Assembly: GCA_017560305.1 (NCBI GenBank)
Contig: JAFYOF010000142.1
Span: 1 to 32,903 of the forward strand
Direction: 5' to 3'
DNA: 32,903 nucleotides
DNA from: Alistipes sp.
GTDB lineage: Bacteria > Bacteroidota > Bacteroidia > Bacteroidales > Rikenellaceae
Shown: positions 7,346 through 17,041 of the stretch, in pieces
Layout of the letters: every line of letters begins with the position of its first letter
How positions within the stretch are numbered: position 1 is the first letter of the stretch
Position numbers and translations under genes: made by a program
The notes under the pieces: model-generated
Seen by the model: the letters and a program-made list of their open reading frames with translations, nothing else
Told to the model about the DNA's origin: nothing
Databases searched by the model: none

Positions 7346-8608
7346 ATGGATATTAAACTTGAGAAGAAAACAGGCTGGAAGGCTCTCTTTCAGAAGAAAA
7401 ACATCCCTTACGCAGTTGCTGCGGTATTTATCATTTTGGTCATCTCGCTCCTGCTGCGTGACAACTCATCCACACTGCGCGTTGATGCCAACATCCTCAC
7501 AATCTCGCCCGTCGAGCAGACCGAGTTCAACGACTATGTGCGTCTGTCGGGTGCGGTGAAGCCAATCACCACGGTGCAGATTTCGCCAATGGAGACAGGA
7601 CTGGTGGAGCGCATCGTTGCCGAGGAGGGTACGATGGTCAGAAAGGGCGATGTGATTGTCGAGCTCTCCAACAATAACCTTTCGATGCAGATTCTCAACT
7701 CCGAAGCCGATCTTGCCGAGAAGCAGAACATCCTGCGCAACACCCTTATCCAGATGGAGAAGGATCGTCTTTCGTTGCGTCAAGAGCAGATGCAGCTCGA
7801 TATGGAGGTGGAGCGCAAGCGTCGCACATTTGAGAATAACGATGTGCTCTACAAAAAGGATTTGTTGGCGCGTGAGGTGTGGTTGCAGTCGAAGGAGGAC
7901 TATGAGTACTCGGTGAAGCGTCGCGCATTGGTTATGGAGCGTCAAAAGCAGGACTCGCTCTACCGCACCAATCAGGTGAAGCAGATGGATAGCGACCTGC
8001 AGTCGATGTCCCGCAATATGCAGCTCATACGCCAGAGAGTGGATAACCTCTGCGTGAAGGCTCCTATCGACGGCGAGGTGGGTGCATTGGATGTGGTGCT
8101 GGGGCGTAATGTAGGCTCTGGCTCCTCTATCGGTCAGATTAACGATATGTCGGCGTTCAAGGTCTCAACACAGATTGATGAGCACTACATCGACCGCATC
8201 GTGGTGGGTCTGCCTGCCACCATCGAGCGTCAGGAGCGCAAATACGATATGGTCATCCGCAAGGTCTATCCCGAAGTCAAGGGCGGTCAGTTCCGTGCCG
8301 ACTTTACCTTTGCGGGCGAGGTACCCGACAATATCCGCATCGGTCAGACCTACCACATCAACCTGCAGCTCGGCGAGGCGAGCGAGGCTGTCATCATCCC
8401 TCGTGGCGCATTCTACCAGGCCACAGGCGGCGGATGGATATATGTGGTTGATCCTTCGGGCGAGAAGGCTTACCGCCGCGATATACGCATAGGTCGCCAG
8501 AACCCACAACACTATGAAATTCTGGAGGGTCTTGAGCCAGGCGAGAAGGTCATCACCTCGGCTTACGATAACTTCGGCTCACACGATGTACTTATTTTGA
8601 AGAAATAA
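7346..8608 (+). CDS. periplasmic adaptor (membrane fusion) protein, HlyD/MacA type
   Basis: A 420-residue adaptor anchored by one N-terminal membrane helix (about 20-37). A lipoyl/barrel-sandwich half-motif follows (VQISPMETGLVERIVAEEGTMVRKGDVIVEL, quoted here in part as GLVERIVAEEG and VRKGDVIVEL), then a long charged coiled coil (about 115-230), then the second lipoyl half (NLCVKAPIDGEVGAL) and a beta-barrel/membrane-proximal region with RIGQTYHINLQLG and the C-terminal LEPGEKVITS. It should bridge the ABC permeases in the inner membrane to the TolC-like channel. It sits between permeases A1 and A2, 17 bp before A2, consistent with cotranscription. Confidence 0.93.
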   Translation: MDIKLEKKTGWKALFQKKNIPYAVAAVFIILVISLLLRDNSSTLRVDANILTISPVEQTEFNDYVRLSGAVKPITTVQISPMETGLVERIVAEEGTMVRKGDVIVELSNNNLSMQILNSEADLAEKQNILRNTLIQMEKDRLSLRQEQMQLDMEVERKRRTFENNDVLYKKDLLAREVWLQSKEDYEYSVKRRALVMERQKQDSLYRTNQVKQMDSDLQSMSRNMQLIRQRVDNLCVKAPIDGEVGALDVVLGRNVGSGSSIGQINDMSAFKVSTQIDEHYIDRIVVGLPATIERQERKYDMVIRKVYPEVKGGQFRADFTFAGEVPDNIRIGQTYHINLQLGEASEAVIIPRGAFYQATGGGWIYVVDPSGEKAYRRDIRIGRQNPQHYEILEGLEPGEKVITSAYDNFGSHDVLILKK

Positions 8609-8625
8609 TAAAACCTCAAAACATT

Positions 8626-11022
8626 ATGAATACACTAAACTACTCATTCCGTTATCTGTCAAACCGCCGAGGCAACACCCTTGCGCGATTTGTTTCACTT
8701 TCACTTGGTCTGTTTGTCGCAATAATCATCTTTGCGCGGGTAGGCTATTACCTCTCTTACGACCGCTGGATACCCGACTATAAGCGCATATACACATTGG
8801 GCGAGAGTCACAATAATGAACCACGAATCGACTATCGAGTGCGTTATCCTATCTATGAAAAAATAGTTAGCGAAAATCCTCTTTTCGAGGCTGCTACAGT
8901 CACGCAATATTATAGCCGCAAGATGAGCTATGAAAATCGTGAGGCTGTTGAGATGCGTTTGGGTGAAGTATCAAACACTTTTTTTGATGTCTTCGACCTT
9001 AAAATCATCAGTGGTGACCCCCATAAGATACTCTCAACTCCAGATGCTGCTATGATTTCCGACAGTGGTGCGAAGAGACTCTTTGGTGACGAAAATCCAC
9101 TCGGGAAAACCGTTCAGGTGTATAATGATGTCGGTGATAAGGTTGCTAAAGAAGTAACTATTCAAGGCGTATATAGTAATTGGGATAGCAGGCCGACACA
9201 CATATATATATTGAATAATGCCGATCTATTGCTTGCCTTTCGACCTGAAGAGCAAGGATTATCACACTCCGAATACAAATGGCTACTCTCGTTTGCGACC
9301 TATGTCAAACTTCGCAAAGGTGCAAACGAAGCAGATGTTGAAAAGAATTTAGAGGGTATCGCAGAAAGAGCAGGTGCACCCGAGAAGTATCTGCAAAGTG
9401 AGGAGAATTACAAGACCAAGTATCACATTGTACCCATACGAGAAATGTACCAGAATGATAGTGATATAACAATGGTGGCTCTTATGTCGGGCATCGCAAT
9501 TCTGGCTTTGGTTGTTGCCTGCTTGAACTATATTTTGCTCTCTATCTCGTCACTTGCCGAGCGCAGTCGCACCATTGCTATGCTGCGATGCCACGGAGCG
9601 CAGAAGAGCGATATTTTCCGTCTCTTCCTGGTAGAGACATTGTTAATCACTGGCAGCGCAACACTCTGGACATCGTTTATGATTTGGTGCCTGGAGAAGG
9701 AGATCCTCCACCTGATAGGATGGTCGTTAAAATTAATGTTTGCGTTTAATTTGTTGTGGATACCCATTGTAGTCTGCTGCTCGGCATTCCTGCTTGCAGG
9801 CATTATCCCAGCGTGGTTGTTCTCACGAGTTAAGCTGGAGACAGCCTTTAGAGGTGGTGGCGAGAGTTATCGTTTCTGGAAGCGAGCCTTGCTGTTCGTG
9901 CAGATGGGATGCACCGTGGCGGTGTTGATATTTATGATTATATGTATTCGCCAGACACAGTATCGCCGCAATATGGACTATGGCTACCACATAGAAAATA
10001 TTTATGCTGTGAGTCTGTATCCGCCAGAGGAAGAGAGAAATAATTACGATTATAATCTTCCATCGCGCGATGCTGTGTTGAGTGAGATTAAACGCTTCCC
10101 GTTTGTTGAGGCTGTTTCAATCGGAGATAATCCTCTGAATGCCTCTACATCGCAGATATTCCTCACTACCGCAGATGAACAACGAAAACCTCTTTTTCAC
10201 TATATTGATTTGCAATGGTCGTCAGCAGACTTTGCCGAGTTTTTAGGTATTGAGTTGGTTGATGGTCGCTATCTGACTGAAGATGATGGCAGGGACAAAT
10301 GCCTTGTAAATGAGCTTTTGGTGGAGCGTATGGGTTGGACAGATTCTGCTATTGGCAAATATATCGGAGCTTGGGCAGGAACCTATCAGATTGTGGGTGT
10401 TGTGAAAGATTTTATGTCGGCAAAAGAGGGAACTGTAATACCTGCTGTGATATATAAATCCTCTGAGTTCACACTGAAAAAGCGCTACACTGTTGCTATG
10501 CGTTTCTCTACTAAAGCCACCGACGAAGAGCGTGAGCAGGTGCTCGCAATATTAAAAAATATGACGGGCAACGATGAATTGCAGATGTATTCTTACGAAG
10601 AGCGTCTGGAGGATAGCCTGGATGAAATAAAGGCTATGCGTAATCTAATCACCGTTATCTGCGTGATTACGCTCATCATTGCTCTGTCGGGCTTGATTGG
10701 CTATATGGATAACGAGATGCAGCGCCGACGCAAGGAGATTGCCATTCGTAAGGTGGCGGGAGCTACCGTTGGCGAGGTGATGGTGATGGTCGCAGCAGAT
10801 TTGTTGTGGATAACTGTGCCTGCAACCGCTTTCGGCGTGGTTATCGCCTATATGGCTGGCTCAGCGTGGATGCAGACCATCGCAGGTTTGCGCGCTCCAC
10901 TCTCGTGGTGGATATTTGCATTGGGCGCAGCACTTGTTTTGGCTGTGGTCTATGCCATTCAGATTGCCCGCACTTGGCACACCGCCACTGCAAATCCAAT
11001 CGAGATGATTAAGACGGAATAA
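8626..11022 (+). CDS. ABC transporter permease A2, double FtsX/MacB type
   Basis: A 798-residue paralogue of permease A1 with the same architecture: N-terminal TM (21-42), periplasmic domain, FtsX domain with LAERSRTIAMLRCHGAQKSDIF, a middle TM, a second periplasmic domain and a C-terminal FtsX domain (RRRKEIAIRKVAGATVGEVM). The 5' 30 bases are identical to A1, and the last ~370 bases are nearly identical, while the periplasmic regions have different lengths and little shared sequence. That pattern suggests gene conversion at the ends with diversification of the exposed regions. A1 and A2 could form alternative or mixed complexes with the single ATPase. Confidence 0.93.
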   Translation: MNTLNYSFRYLSNRRGNTLARFVSLSLGLFVAIIIFARVGYYLSYDRWIPDYKRIYTLGESHNNEPRIDYRVRYPIYEKIVSENPLFEAATVTQYYSRKMSYENREAVEMRLGEVSNTFFDVFDLKIISGDPHKILSTPDAAMISDSGAKRLFGDENPLGKTVQVYNDVGDKVAKEVTIQGVYSNWDSRPTHIYILNNADLLLAFRPEEQGLSHSEYKWLLSFATYVKLRKGANEADVEKNLEGIAERAGAPEKYLQSEENYKTKYHIVPIREMYQNDSDITMVALMSGIAILALVVACLNYILLSISSLAERSRTIAMLRCHGAQKSDIFRLFLVETLLITGSATLWTSFMIWCLEKEILHLIGWSLKLMFAFNLLWIPIVVCCSAFLLAGIIPAWLFSRVKLETAFRGGGESYRFWKRALLFVQMGCTVAVLIFMIICIRQTQYRRNMDYGYHIENIYAVSLYPPEEERNNYDYNLPSRDAVLSEIKRFPFVEAVSIGDNPLNASTSQIFLTTADEQRKPLFHYIDLQWSSADFAEFLGIELVDGRYLTEDDGRDKCLVNELLVERMGWTDSAIGKYIGAWAGTYQIVGVVKDFMSAKEGTVIPAVIYKSSEFTLKKRYTVAMRFSTKATDEEREQVLAILKNMTGNDELQMYSYEERLEDSLDEIKAMRNLITVICVITLIIALSGLIGYMDNEMQRRRKEIAIRKVAGATVGEVMVMVAADLLWITVPATAFGVVIAYMAGSAWMQTIAGLRAPLSWWIFALGAALVLAVVYAIQIARTWHTATANPIEMIKTE

Positions 11023-11037
11023 AAACTATAACCCTCG

Positions 11038-11148
11038 CGTCATTCCCCGCCACAAGCATAGCGAGTGGCGAAGGGAATCCTCCAGGGAATTAACAAAAAA
11101 TGAGTGGAAGATCCCCATCGCCTAACCTACGGTTAGTCGGGGGATGAC
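11038..11148. repeat. REP-like palindromic intergenic element, second copy
   Basis: Starts CGTCATTCCCC and ends GGGGGATGAC, so the ends are inverted. A 6-bp hairpin, CTAACC-TAC-GGTTAG, lies near the right end. It resembles the element at 7222 in its left end and overall organisation but is clearly diverged. It separates permease A2 from the ATPase gene, leaving an AT-rich stretch (11149-11219) before the ATPase start. Confidence 0.5.
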
Positions 11149-11219
11149 TAAGGAAAAACGAAAAAAACAATATAAAAAACACATAACACAATTTATTAAC
11201 CAATTAAAATTTTACAATT

Positions 11220-11906
11220 ATGACAATGCTTAAAGTAACGGATTTGAAGAAGAGTTTCTTCACCGAGGAGATTGAGACCGTAGCCCTTGCAGGCGTATCT
11301 TTCGAGGTTAAGGAGGGCGAGTTCGTCGCCATTATGGGTCCTTCAGGTTGCGGTAAGTCAACCCTGTTGAACATTCTGGGTCTGCTGGACAACCCAACAA
11401 GTGGCGAGTATATGCTCCTGGACAACGAGGTGGGCAACCTCAAGGAGCGTGACCGCACCTACTTCCGCCGTGGCAACATCGGCTTTGTGTTCCAGTCGTT
11501 CAACCTTATCGACGAGATGAATGTGTCGGAGAATATTGAGCTTCCGCTGATTTATATGGGTGTGAAGCCTGCCGAGCGTAAGGAGCGCGTAAAGAAGATG
11601 CTGGAGCGTATGGATATGACCCACCGCGCAAAGCACTTCCCACAGCAGCTCTCGGGAGGTCAGCAGCAGCGTGTAGCCATCGCGCGCGCCCTGGTGAGCA
11701 ACCCCAAGCTCATCCTTGCCGATGAGCCTACGGGTAATCTCGACTCAAAGAATGGTCAGGAGGTTATGAACCTCTTGCGCGAGCTCAACAGCGAGGGCAC
11801 AACCGTGATTATGGTAACCCACTCACAGCACGACGCATCCTACGCACAGCGCATCTTGTGCTTGTTTGATGGTAAGCTGGTAACGGATGTTCGCAGCCGT
11901 ATGTAA
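11220..11906 (+). CDS. ABC transporter ATP-binding protein, LolD/MacB family
   Basis: A 228-residue stand-alone nucleotide-binding subunit with every catalytic motif: Walker [10 protein letters not shown] (40-48), Q-loop (FVFQSFNL, Q92), signature [15 protein letters not shown] (144-158), Walker [14 protein letters not shown] (164-176) and switch His201 (VMVTHSQHD region). The family powers mechanotransmission or lipoprotein-extraction type transporters built on FtsX-like permeases. It is the only ATPase in the locus, so it probably serves all four permeases. A second in-frame ATG two codons downstream (11226) is an equally possible start. It is followed by a hairpin and the conserved leader of permease B1. 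Confidence 0.96.
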   Translation: MTMLKVTDLKKSFFTEEIETVALAGVSFEVKEGEFVAIMGPSGCGKSTLLNILGLLDNPTSGEYMLLDNEVGNLKERDRTYFRRGNIGFVFQSFNLIDEMNVSENIELPLIYMGVKPAERKERVKKMLERMDMTHRAKHFPQQLSGGQQQRVAIARALVSNPKLILADEPTGNLDSKNGQEVMNLLRELNSEGTTVIMVTHSQHDASYAQRILCLFDGKLVTDVRSRM

Positions 11907-11954
11907 TCGCTGCTACGGAGCATAGTTGAAACCGTATATACTCCGTCGGCTTCA

Positions 11955-12015
11955 GGTGCGAGGGCGGGTGATGCCCCCTCGCATCACAAAATAAATAACA
12001 AAAAACTTAAATACT
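11955..12015 (+). repeat. hairpin plus leader shared by permeases B1 and B2 (copy 1)
   Basis: A stem TGCGAGGG (11957-11964) / CCCTCGCA (11976-11983) is followed by an A-rich leader ending directly at the ATG of permease B1. The same block, with one or two changes, precedes permease B2 (14447-14507). The hairpin could be an attenuating or mRNA-stabilising stem between ATPase and permease. The block is duplicated together with the 5' coding region. Confidence 0.6.
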
Positions 12016-14400
12016 ATGAAAATCGCATTTCAAAACTTTCTAACAACGCTCAAGCGTTACAAGACAGCCTCTATTCTCAACATTGCAGGCTTGACCATTG
12101 CTTTTATCGCCTTCTACATTCTGATGGCGCAGGTACATTACGACCTATCGTACAACAAATCAATCAAAGACCACGACCAGATTTATGCTATCGCGGTGAC
12201 TGAAGGCGATTTAAGGTATGAGATGTGGAAAATTAGCGCGCCAGAGGGGACTTCACAACGAGCATTTGAGAGTTGTCCCGATGTTGTAGGGTATGGTTTT
12301 ATATCTGACTACTCTAACGATAAATGTTATAAGCAGGTCTCGGCAGATTATTACGAAGTGTTTCCTTATGGATTTGACCAGATATCGTTATCAGCCATTG
12401 AACTTTTAGGGATGGAGTGTCTGGCGGGTGACCTAACTCGTATCGCAGAACCTCAAACGATAATTATTGCTGAATCGGTAGCCGAAACAATGAAACTCGG
12501 TATAGGAGATTCTATATATGAAGCATACAATATGATGGACGGACGCACCTGCAGAGGTGAGGTTCCTTATACGGTTGTAGGCATATACAAAGATTTACCC
12601 CACAATTCACTATTTGGCAGATTAAAGTGCTTAACAACACCACCTAAACATTATTCTTATTTAGCATCACGCAATACAGGTCACAGCGGCTGGACGTTTG
12701 TAAAGTTGCGAGAAGGTGCCGATGCGGCAAACTTCGAGAAGATTTGGCGCGATGACTACACTGCTTGGGCTGAGGGTGTGGATTCCAGCGAACAGAATGT
12801 GGACAAGCAACGAAAAATGAGGCTGATCCCTATTGCTGCTACATATTTTCAGCACTTTATGGACACACATACAAACGGCTCAAAAAAAGCCACTTACTTG
12901 TGGATATGTATTGCATTCATAATCATCGCTATCGCCTTTATCAACTTTGTCAATTTCTTCTTTGCATTGATACCTGTGCGCATAAAGGCTGTGAACATAA
13001 GCAAGATTTTTGGTGCTTCCAATTTTACCTTGCGCTGGAGTTTCCTATTTGAGGCTTTGGCTCTAACACTCATATCACTCGCGCTTGCACTCTATCTGAT
13101 GATTGCCATAAAAGATACTTTCATCAGCAACTATCTTTCAGCGTCGCTTGATTTCAGTGATAATCTGCCAACCATTGGATGGGTAACACTCATTGTGGTG
13201 GTTATGGCTCTCACCGCTGCTCTCTATCCTGCGTGGTACATCACCTCGTTTAATCCCTCGTTAGCCGTCAAGGGCGGTTTTGCGGGATCACGCGCAGGAC
13301 GATGGTTGCGTATGATTCTGATAACTGTGCAGTTTACCATCTCGACCACATTGGTGACAATTTCCTTACTGCTATGGTTGCAGTATCGCAATATTGTGAA
13401 GTTTGATGTTGGCTACCAGACCGACAATGTTGTCACATTCCAGATGGCTACACCCCACTTAACCGATCGTTTCAACGCCATAATGGAGGAGTTGAGCAAA
13501 AACCCTGATGTTATTGATATAACCTACGCCGCACAATCAATATATTCAAACTCTAATATTGAGTGGGTAACTGTTGGCAACGACAGACTTCCTATGATGG
13601 GTGGAGGTGTGCATAATTCATTCCTGCGTTTCTTCAATATCCCTATTCAAATGGGCGAGGATTTTTCAGCGGATGCCACTAACCGAGAATGGATTATTGG
13701 AGAGAAGTTGCACATTGAAAAGGGTGTAAACATCGGCGATAGTTTGAATGGTCAAGGTCGTGTGGTGGGTATTATCAAGGATGTACAACTCACCTCACTT
13801 GATTTCGTTCAATATTTTATGGGATTTTTCGCGCCCGCAGATATTAGATATATGGCAACAGAGTTCTATGTGCGAATACCATCATCTGTTAGTCTCGATG
13901 ATATACGCCGTTACATACAACAGACATTGGCGAAATTTGATCCTTCGCTTGAAGAGGTTGATGTGCAATATCTTGACTACCATATGCAAAAGCGCTATGA
14001 AGACGACCGAAAAGGATTAAATATCTCCACACTCTTTTCTATCGTGGCAATAACCATCTCGCTGATGGGTGTATTTGGCTTGGTAATCTTTGAGACTCAA
14101 TATCGCCGTAGAGAGATAGCCATCCGACGCGTGTTTGGAGCAACACGCCAAAGTGTGATATGGAAAATGAATATGCAGTATGCGATAATACTTATCGTAT
14201 GCTTTATCATAGCAATGCCTATTGCTCGATGGTTTGCAAATATGAATTATGCACATTTTATCGCAGGACAATTGGAAATATCGTGGTGGATGTTTGCTGT
14301 AAGCGGTGGTATGATAGCACTCATAACACTGGGATTGGTTACCTATCGCAGCATAAAGTCCACCAACGAAAACCCCGCGCAGGTGGTCAAAGGAGAATAA
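12016..14400 (+). CDS. ABC transporter permease B1, double FtsX/MacB type
   Basis: A 794-residue inner-membrane permease of the same general design as A1/A2 but from a separate subfamily. TM1 (about 18-40, SILNIAGLTIAFIAFYILMA) is followed by a large periplasmic domain, a first FtsX domain (from about 290, with FINFVNFFFALIPVRIKAV and NISKIFGASNFTLRWSFLFEA), a middle TM (LRMILITVQFTISTTLVTIS) and a C-terminal FtsX domain with YRRREIAIRRVFGATRQSV. The segment contacting the ATPase is therefore intact twice. Its first ~40 codons and upstream leader are nearly identical to those of B2, whereas the periplasmic domain is unrelated at a glance. It shares the downstream position after the ATPase gene, so is likely the same transcription unit. 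Confidence 0.92.
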   Translation: MKIAFQNFLTTLKRYKTASILNIAGLTIAFIAFYILMAQVHYDLSYNKSIKDHDQIYAIAVTEGDLRYEMWKISAPEGTSQRAFESCPDVVGYGFISDYSNDKCYKQVSADYYEVFPYGFDQISLSAIELLGMECLAGDLTRIAEPQTIIIAESVAETMKLGIGDSIYEAYNMMDGRTCRGEVPYTVVGIYKDLPHNSLFGRLKCLTTPPKHYSYLASRNTGHSGWTFVKLREGADAANFEKIWRDDYTAWAEGVDSSEQNVDKQRKMRLIPIAATYFQHFMDTHTNGSKKATYLWICIAFIIIAIAFINFVNFFFALIPVRIKAVNISKIFGASNFTLRWSFLFEALALTLISLALALYLMIAIKDTFISNYLSASLDFSDNLPTIGWVTLIVVVMALTAALYPAWYITSFNPSLAVKGGFAGSRAGRWLRMILITVQFTISTTLVTISLLLWLQYRNIVKFDVGYQTDNVVTFQMATPHLTDRFNAIMEELSKNPDVIDITYAAQSIYSNSNIEWVTVGNDRLPMMGGGVHNSFLRFFNIPIQMGEDFSADATNREWIIGEKLHIEKGVNIGDSLNGQGRVVGIIKDVQLTSLDFVQYFMGFFAPADIRYMATEFYVRIPSSVSLDDIRRYIQQTLAKFDPSLEEVDVQYLDYHMQKRYEDDRKGLNISTLFSIVAITISLMGVFGLVIFETQYRRREIAIRRVFGATRQSVIWKMNMQYAIILIVCFIIAMPIARWFANMNYAHFIAGQLEISWWMFAVSGGMIALITLGLVTYRSIKSTNENPAQVVKGE

Positions 14401-14446
14401 AATAATGGATGTAGCATAATGATAAGATAAAACTCCACTCCATCCG

Positions 14447-14507
14447 GGTGCGAGGGCGGGTGATACCCCCTCGCATCACAAAATAAATAACAAAAAACTT
14501 AAATACT
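14447..14507 (+). repeat. hairpin plus leader shared by permeases B1 and B2 (copy 2)
   Basis: Stem TGCGAGGG (14449-14456) / CCCTCGCA (14468-14475) and the same A-rich leader as at 11955-12015, ending at the ATG of permease B2. Direct-repeat homology continues about 120 bp into both genes, which makes the pair a target for recombination that would delete or fuse the permeases. Confidence 0.6.
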
Positions 14508-16886
14508 ATGAAAATTGCATTTCAAAATTTCCTAACAACGCTCAAGCGTTACAAGACAGCCTCTATTCTCAACATTGCAGGCTTGACCATTGCTTTTATC
14601 GCCTTCTACATTCTGATGGCGCAGGTGCATTATGGCTTGAGCTACAACAGTTCCATCCCCGACTACGAGAGGGTTTATGTAACTGTTACGGAGGATTATT
14701 CGTCAGAATTTTTCTCATTGGGTGTTCCCTGGTCGCCAACCGAAGAGACCATCAAACAGATTCCCGAGGTGGAGGCTGCTGGATATTTTTCTTTCTTTGA
14801 ATCAAACACGGAGAAATATATATACAAGAAAAATGGCGAGCATTATAACCTATTTAATCTAACAACCGCCGGCATAAGCCTGTCTGCCATTGATGCGCTG
14901 GGTATTGAGATGATTGTGGGAGATGCGGAGCAACTCAAACGCCCTCAAACAGTTATTATCTCGGACTATGCCGCCGAGAAGATGAAACTCGGCATAGGTG
15001 ATTTTGTTTATTATTATGGTGTTAGTAAATATGACGGGATTGAGATTGTCGGAATATATAAGGCTTTCCAAAAAAACTCAATGTTTTCCGAAACTAATTT
15101 ATTACGATTGGGCTATACAGTCCCAAGTCTTTTCAACAAGGGGCAAACAGGAATAATAAAACTGCAGGAAGGAGCTGACCCTGAAAAATTTGAGAATCTA
15201 TGGCGAGATATTTATGCCAAGAAACTAAAGGCAGAGGTGGGAGAAGGAGTCCTTGTTAATGAGAAACCGATGCGTCTTATTTCGCTAAAGGATTTATATT
15301 TCTCACCATTTACGATAACCAAAGAATATATATCCATAGGGTTCCGTCAGGGAAATCTCTCAACCATTTATGGTCTTATTGCTGTGGCGATTTTGACGGT
15401 ACTGATTGCCTTTATCAACTTTGTAAATTTCTTCTTCGCGCTTATTCCTGTGCGCATCCGTGCGGTGAACATCAGCAAGGTGTTTGGCGCAACCAATCGC
15501 TCGTTGCGCTGGAGTTTTCTGTTCGAGGCATTGGCACTCACCCTTATCTCATTGGCGCTGGCTCTCTACCTGATGATTGCCATTCAAGATAGCTTTATCG
15601 CCGACTTTGTAGATTGCTCACTTGCGTTGAAGGATAACCTTGTCACCATCGGCTGGATATTGCTCATCGTGGTAGCGTTGGCACTCACCGCCGCGCTCTA
15701 TCCTGCGTGGTACATCACATCGTTTGCTCCGTCACTCGCTATTAAAGGTCGTTTCGGCGGGTCAAAAGCGGGACAACGATTGCGTATGGTGCTATCGTTT
15801 GTGCAGTTCTCAATATCAATGACGCTTATTATGGTAACTTTAGCCTTCTGGTTGCAGTATCGCTATATGGCGAAATATGATATGGGATTTAATTATGATA
15901 ATGTGGTTACATTTAGTTCTCGATCAAGAGAATATATCAATTACAGCCAATTTGAGTCGCATAATAATGTGATTCTCGAGGAGTTAAAACGAAGTCCTAT
16001 GGTTGAAGATGCAACAATGGCACAATATGATATGTTTAAACCATCTCTTTCGATGAGACTTTCTTCCACAAAAGATAGCGAAAAAATTAATGTCGATGGC
16101 ATTATCGTTAGATACAATTTCTTGCAGTTTTTTCATATTCCTGTTACAGGTCGAGACTTTTCGCCTACCGATAACGGCAAGCGCATTGTTACATCTGAGT
16201 TGTTAAATAAACTCTCTGAAAGTGGTCACCACGCACCTCTATTGGAAAGTGCTATTGGGTCCATTTCGGGGTGTCGCTTTCGCTCAGTCAATCGTCCTGA
16301 TGTCTATTATGAAATAATGTGTAACACCAAAGTAGACCCTATGACGCAATTCTATCTGCGTCTGCACCCCAAAGCTGATTATAAACAAGTTGTTGAGCAG
16401 ATTAGGACCGTTTGGGATGAGGTCATAGGTAGCGGTTCTGACCTCCTGCAAATTGAGAAGGTCGAAGACCAGATTGCCGATATGTACGCCGAGACACGCA
16501 ACCAGACGGTGCTGATGTCGCTCTTTTCGGCGTTGTCGATTGTCATCTCGCTGATGGGTGTCTTTGGAATTATCATCTTCGAGACGCAATACCGCCGCAA
16601 GGAGATTGCCATCCGCCGTGTCTTTGGAGCAACGACTTCGGGACTGCTCTGGATGTTCAACTCACGCTATGTGCAAATTGTGGTAGCGTGCTTTATGGTG
16701 TCGATGCCCACGGCGTACTACATCATCGGCGAATGGCAAAAGAATTTTGTGCACAAAGCCCCCATCGCTTGGTGGGTATATGTGTCAGCCTTTGCGCTGG
16801 TACTCCTTATCACCCTCTCGCTCGTCACCTCCCGCAGCCTCAAAGCCGCCCACGAAAACCCAGCAGATGTGGTTAAAGGGGAGTAA
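14508..16886 (+). CDS. ABC transporter permease B2, double FtsX/MacB type
   Basis: A 792-residue paralogue of B1 and last gene of the export locus. The N-terminal ~40 residues match B1 almost exactly; the first FtsX domain (FINFVNFFFALIPVRIRAV, ISKVFGATNRSLRWSFLFEA) and C-terminal FtsX domain (YRRKEIAIRRVFGATTSGLL) are close, while the two periplasmic regions diverge. About eight membrane segments are visible. A perfect 14-bp hairpin follows 24 bp after the stop codon, marking the end of the operon. The four permeases to one ATPase ratio suggests that several transporters share ATPase, adaptor and outer-membrane channel. Confidence 0.92.
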   Translation: MKIAFQNFLTTLKRYKTASILNIAGLTIAFIAFYILMAQVHYGLSYNSSIPDYERVYVTVTEDYSSEFFSLGVPWSPTEETIKQIPEVEAAGYFSFFESNTEKYIYKKNGEHYNLFNLTTAGISLSAIDALGIEMIVGDAEQLKRPQTVIISDYAAEKMKLGIGDFVYYYGVSKYDGIEIVGIYKAFQKNSMFSETNLLRLGYTVPSLFNKGQTGIIKLQEGADPEKFENLWRDIYAKKLKAEVGEGVLVNEKPMRLISLKDLYFSPFTITKEYISIGFRQGNLSTIYGLIAVAILTVLIAFINFVNFFFALIPVRIRAVNISKVFGATNRSLRWSFLFEALALTLISLALALYLMIAIQDSFIADFVDCSLALKDNLVTIGWILLIVVALALTAALYPAWYITSFAPSLAIKGRFGGSKAGQRLRMVLSFVQFSISMTLIMVTLAFWLQYRYMAKYDMGFNYDNVVTFSSRSREYINYSQFESHNNVILEELKRSPMVEDATMAQYDMFKPSLSMRLSSTKDSEKINVDGIIVRYNFLQFFHIPVTGRDFSPTDNGKRIVTSELLNKLSESGHHAPLLESAIGSISGCRFRSVNRPDVYYEIMCNTKVDPMTQFYLRLHPKADYKQVVEQIRTVWDEVIGSGSDLLQIEKVEDQIADMYAETRNQTVLMSLFSALSIVISLMGVFGIIIFETQYRRKEIAIRRVFGATTSGLLWMFNSRYVQIVVACFMVSMPTAYYIIGEWQKNFVHKAPIAWWVYVSAFALVLLITLSLVTSRSLKAAHENPADVVKGE

Positions 16887-16910
16887 CTTATTCCCTTCTT
16901 ATAATTCGCT

Positions 16911-16943
16911 CAAACAGCGTTAGATTTCTTCTAACGCTGTTTG
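16911..16943 (+). terminator. terminator of the export operon
   Basis: A perfect 14-bp stem (16911-16924 and 16930-16943) with a 5-nt loop TTTCT lies just after the permease B2 stop. The right arm ends GCTGTTTG and is followed by TTATATTTG, moderately T-rich. Confidence 0.8.
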
Positions 16944-17041
16944 TTATATTTGGGGATGATTAGCATTAATAATTTTACAAATAAATTTATACTTGCATAC
17001 CAATCTCTTAAAGTTTGGTAATCTTTAGCCTATTCTTTTTC

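Noticed and set aside
16998..17020. Weak TACCAA/TTGGTA hairpin as the abiE terminator
   Set aside because: The stem is only 6 bp with an 11-nt loop and no T run on the minus strand; not strong enough to list.
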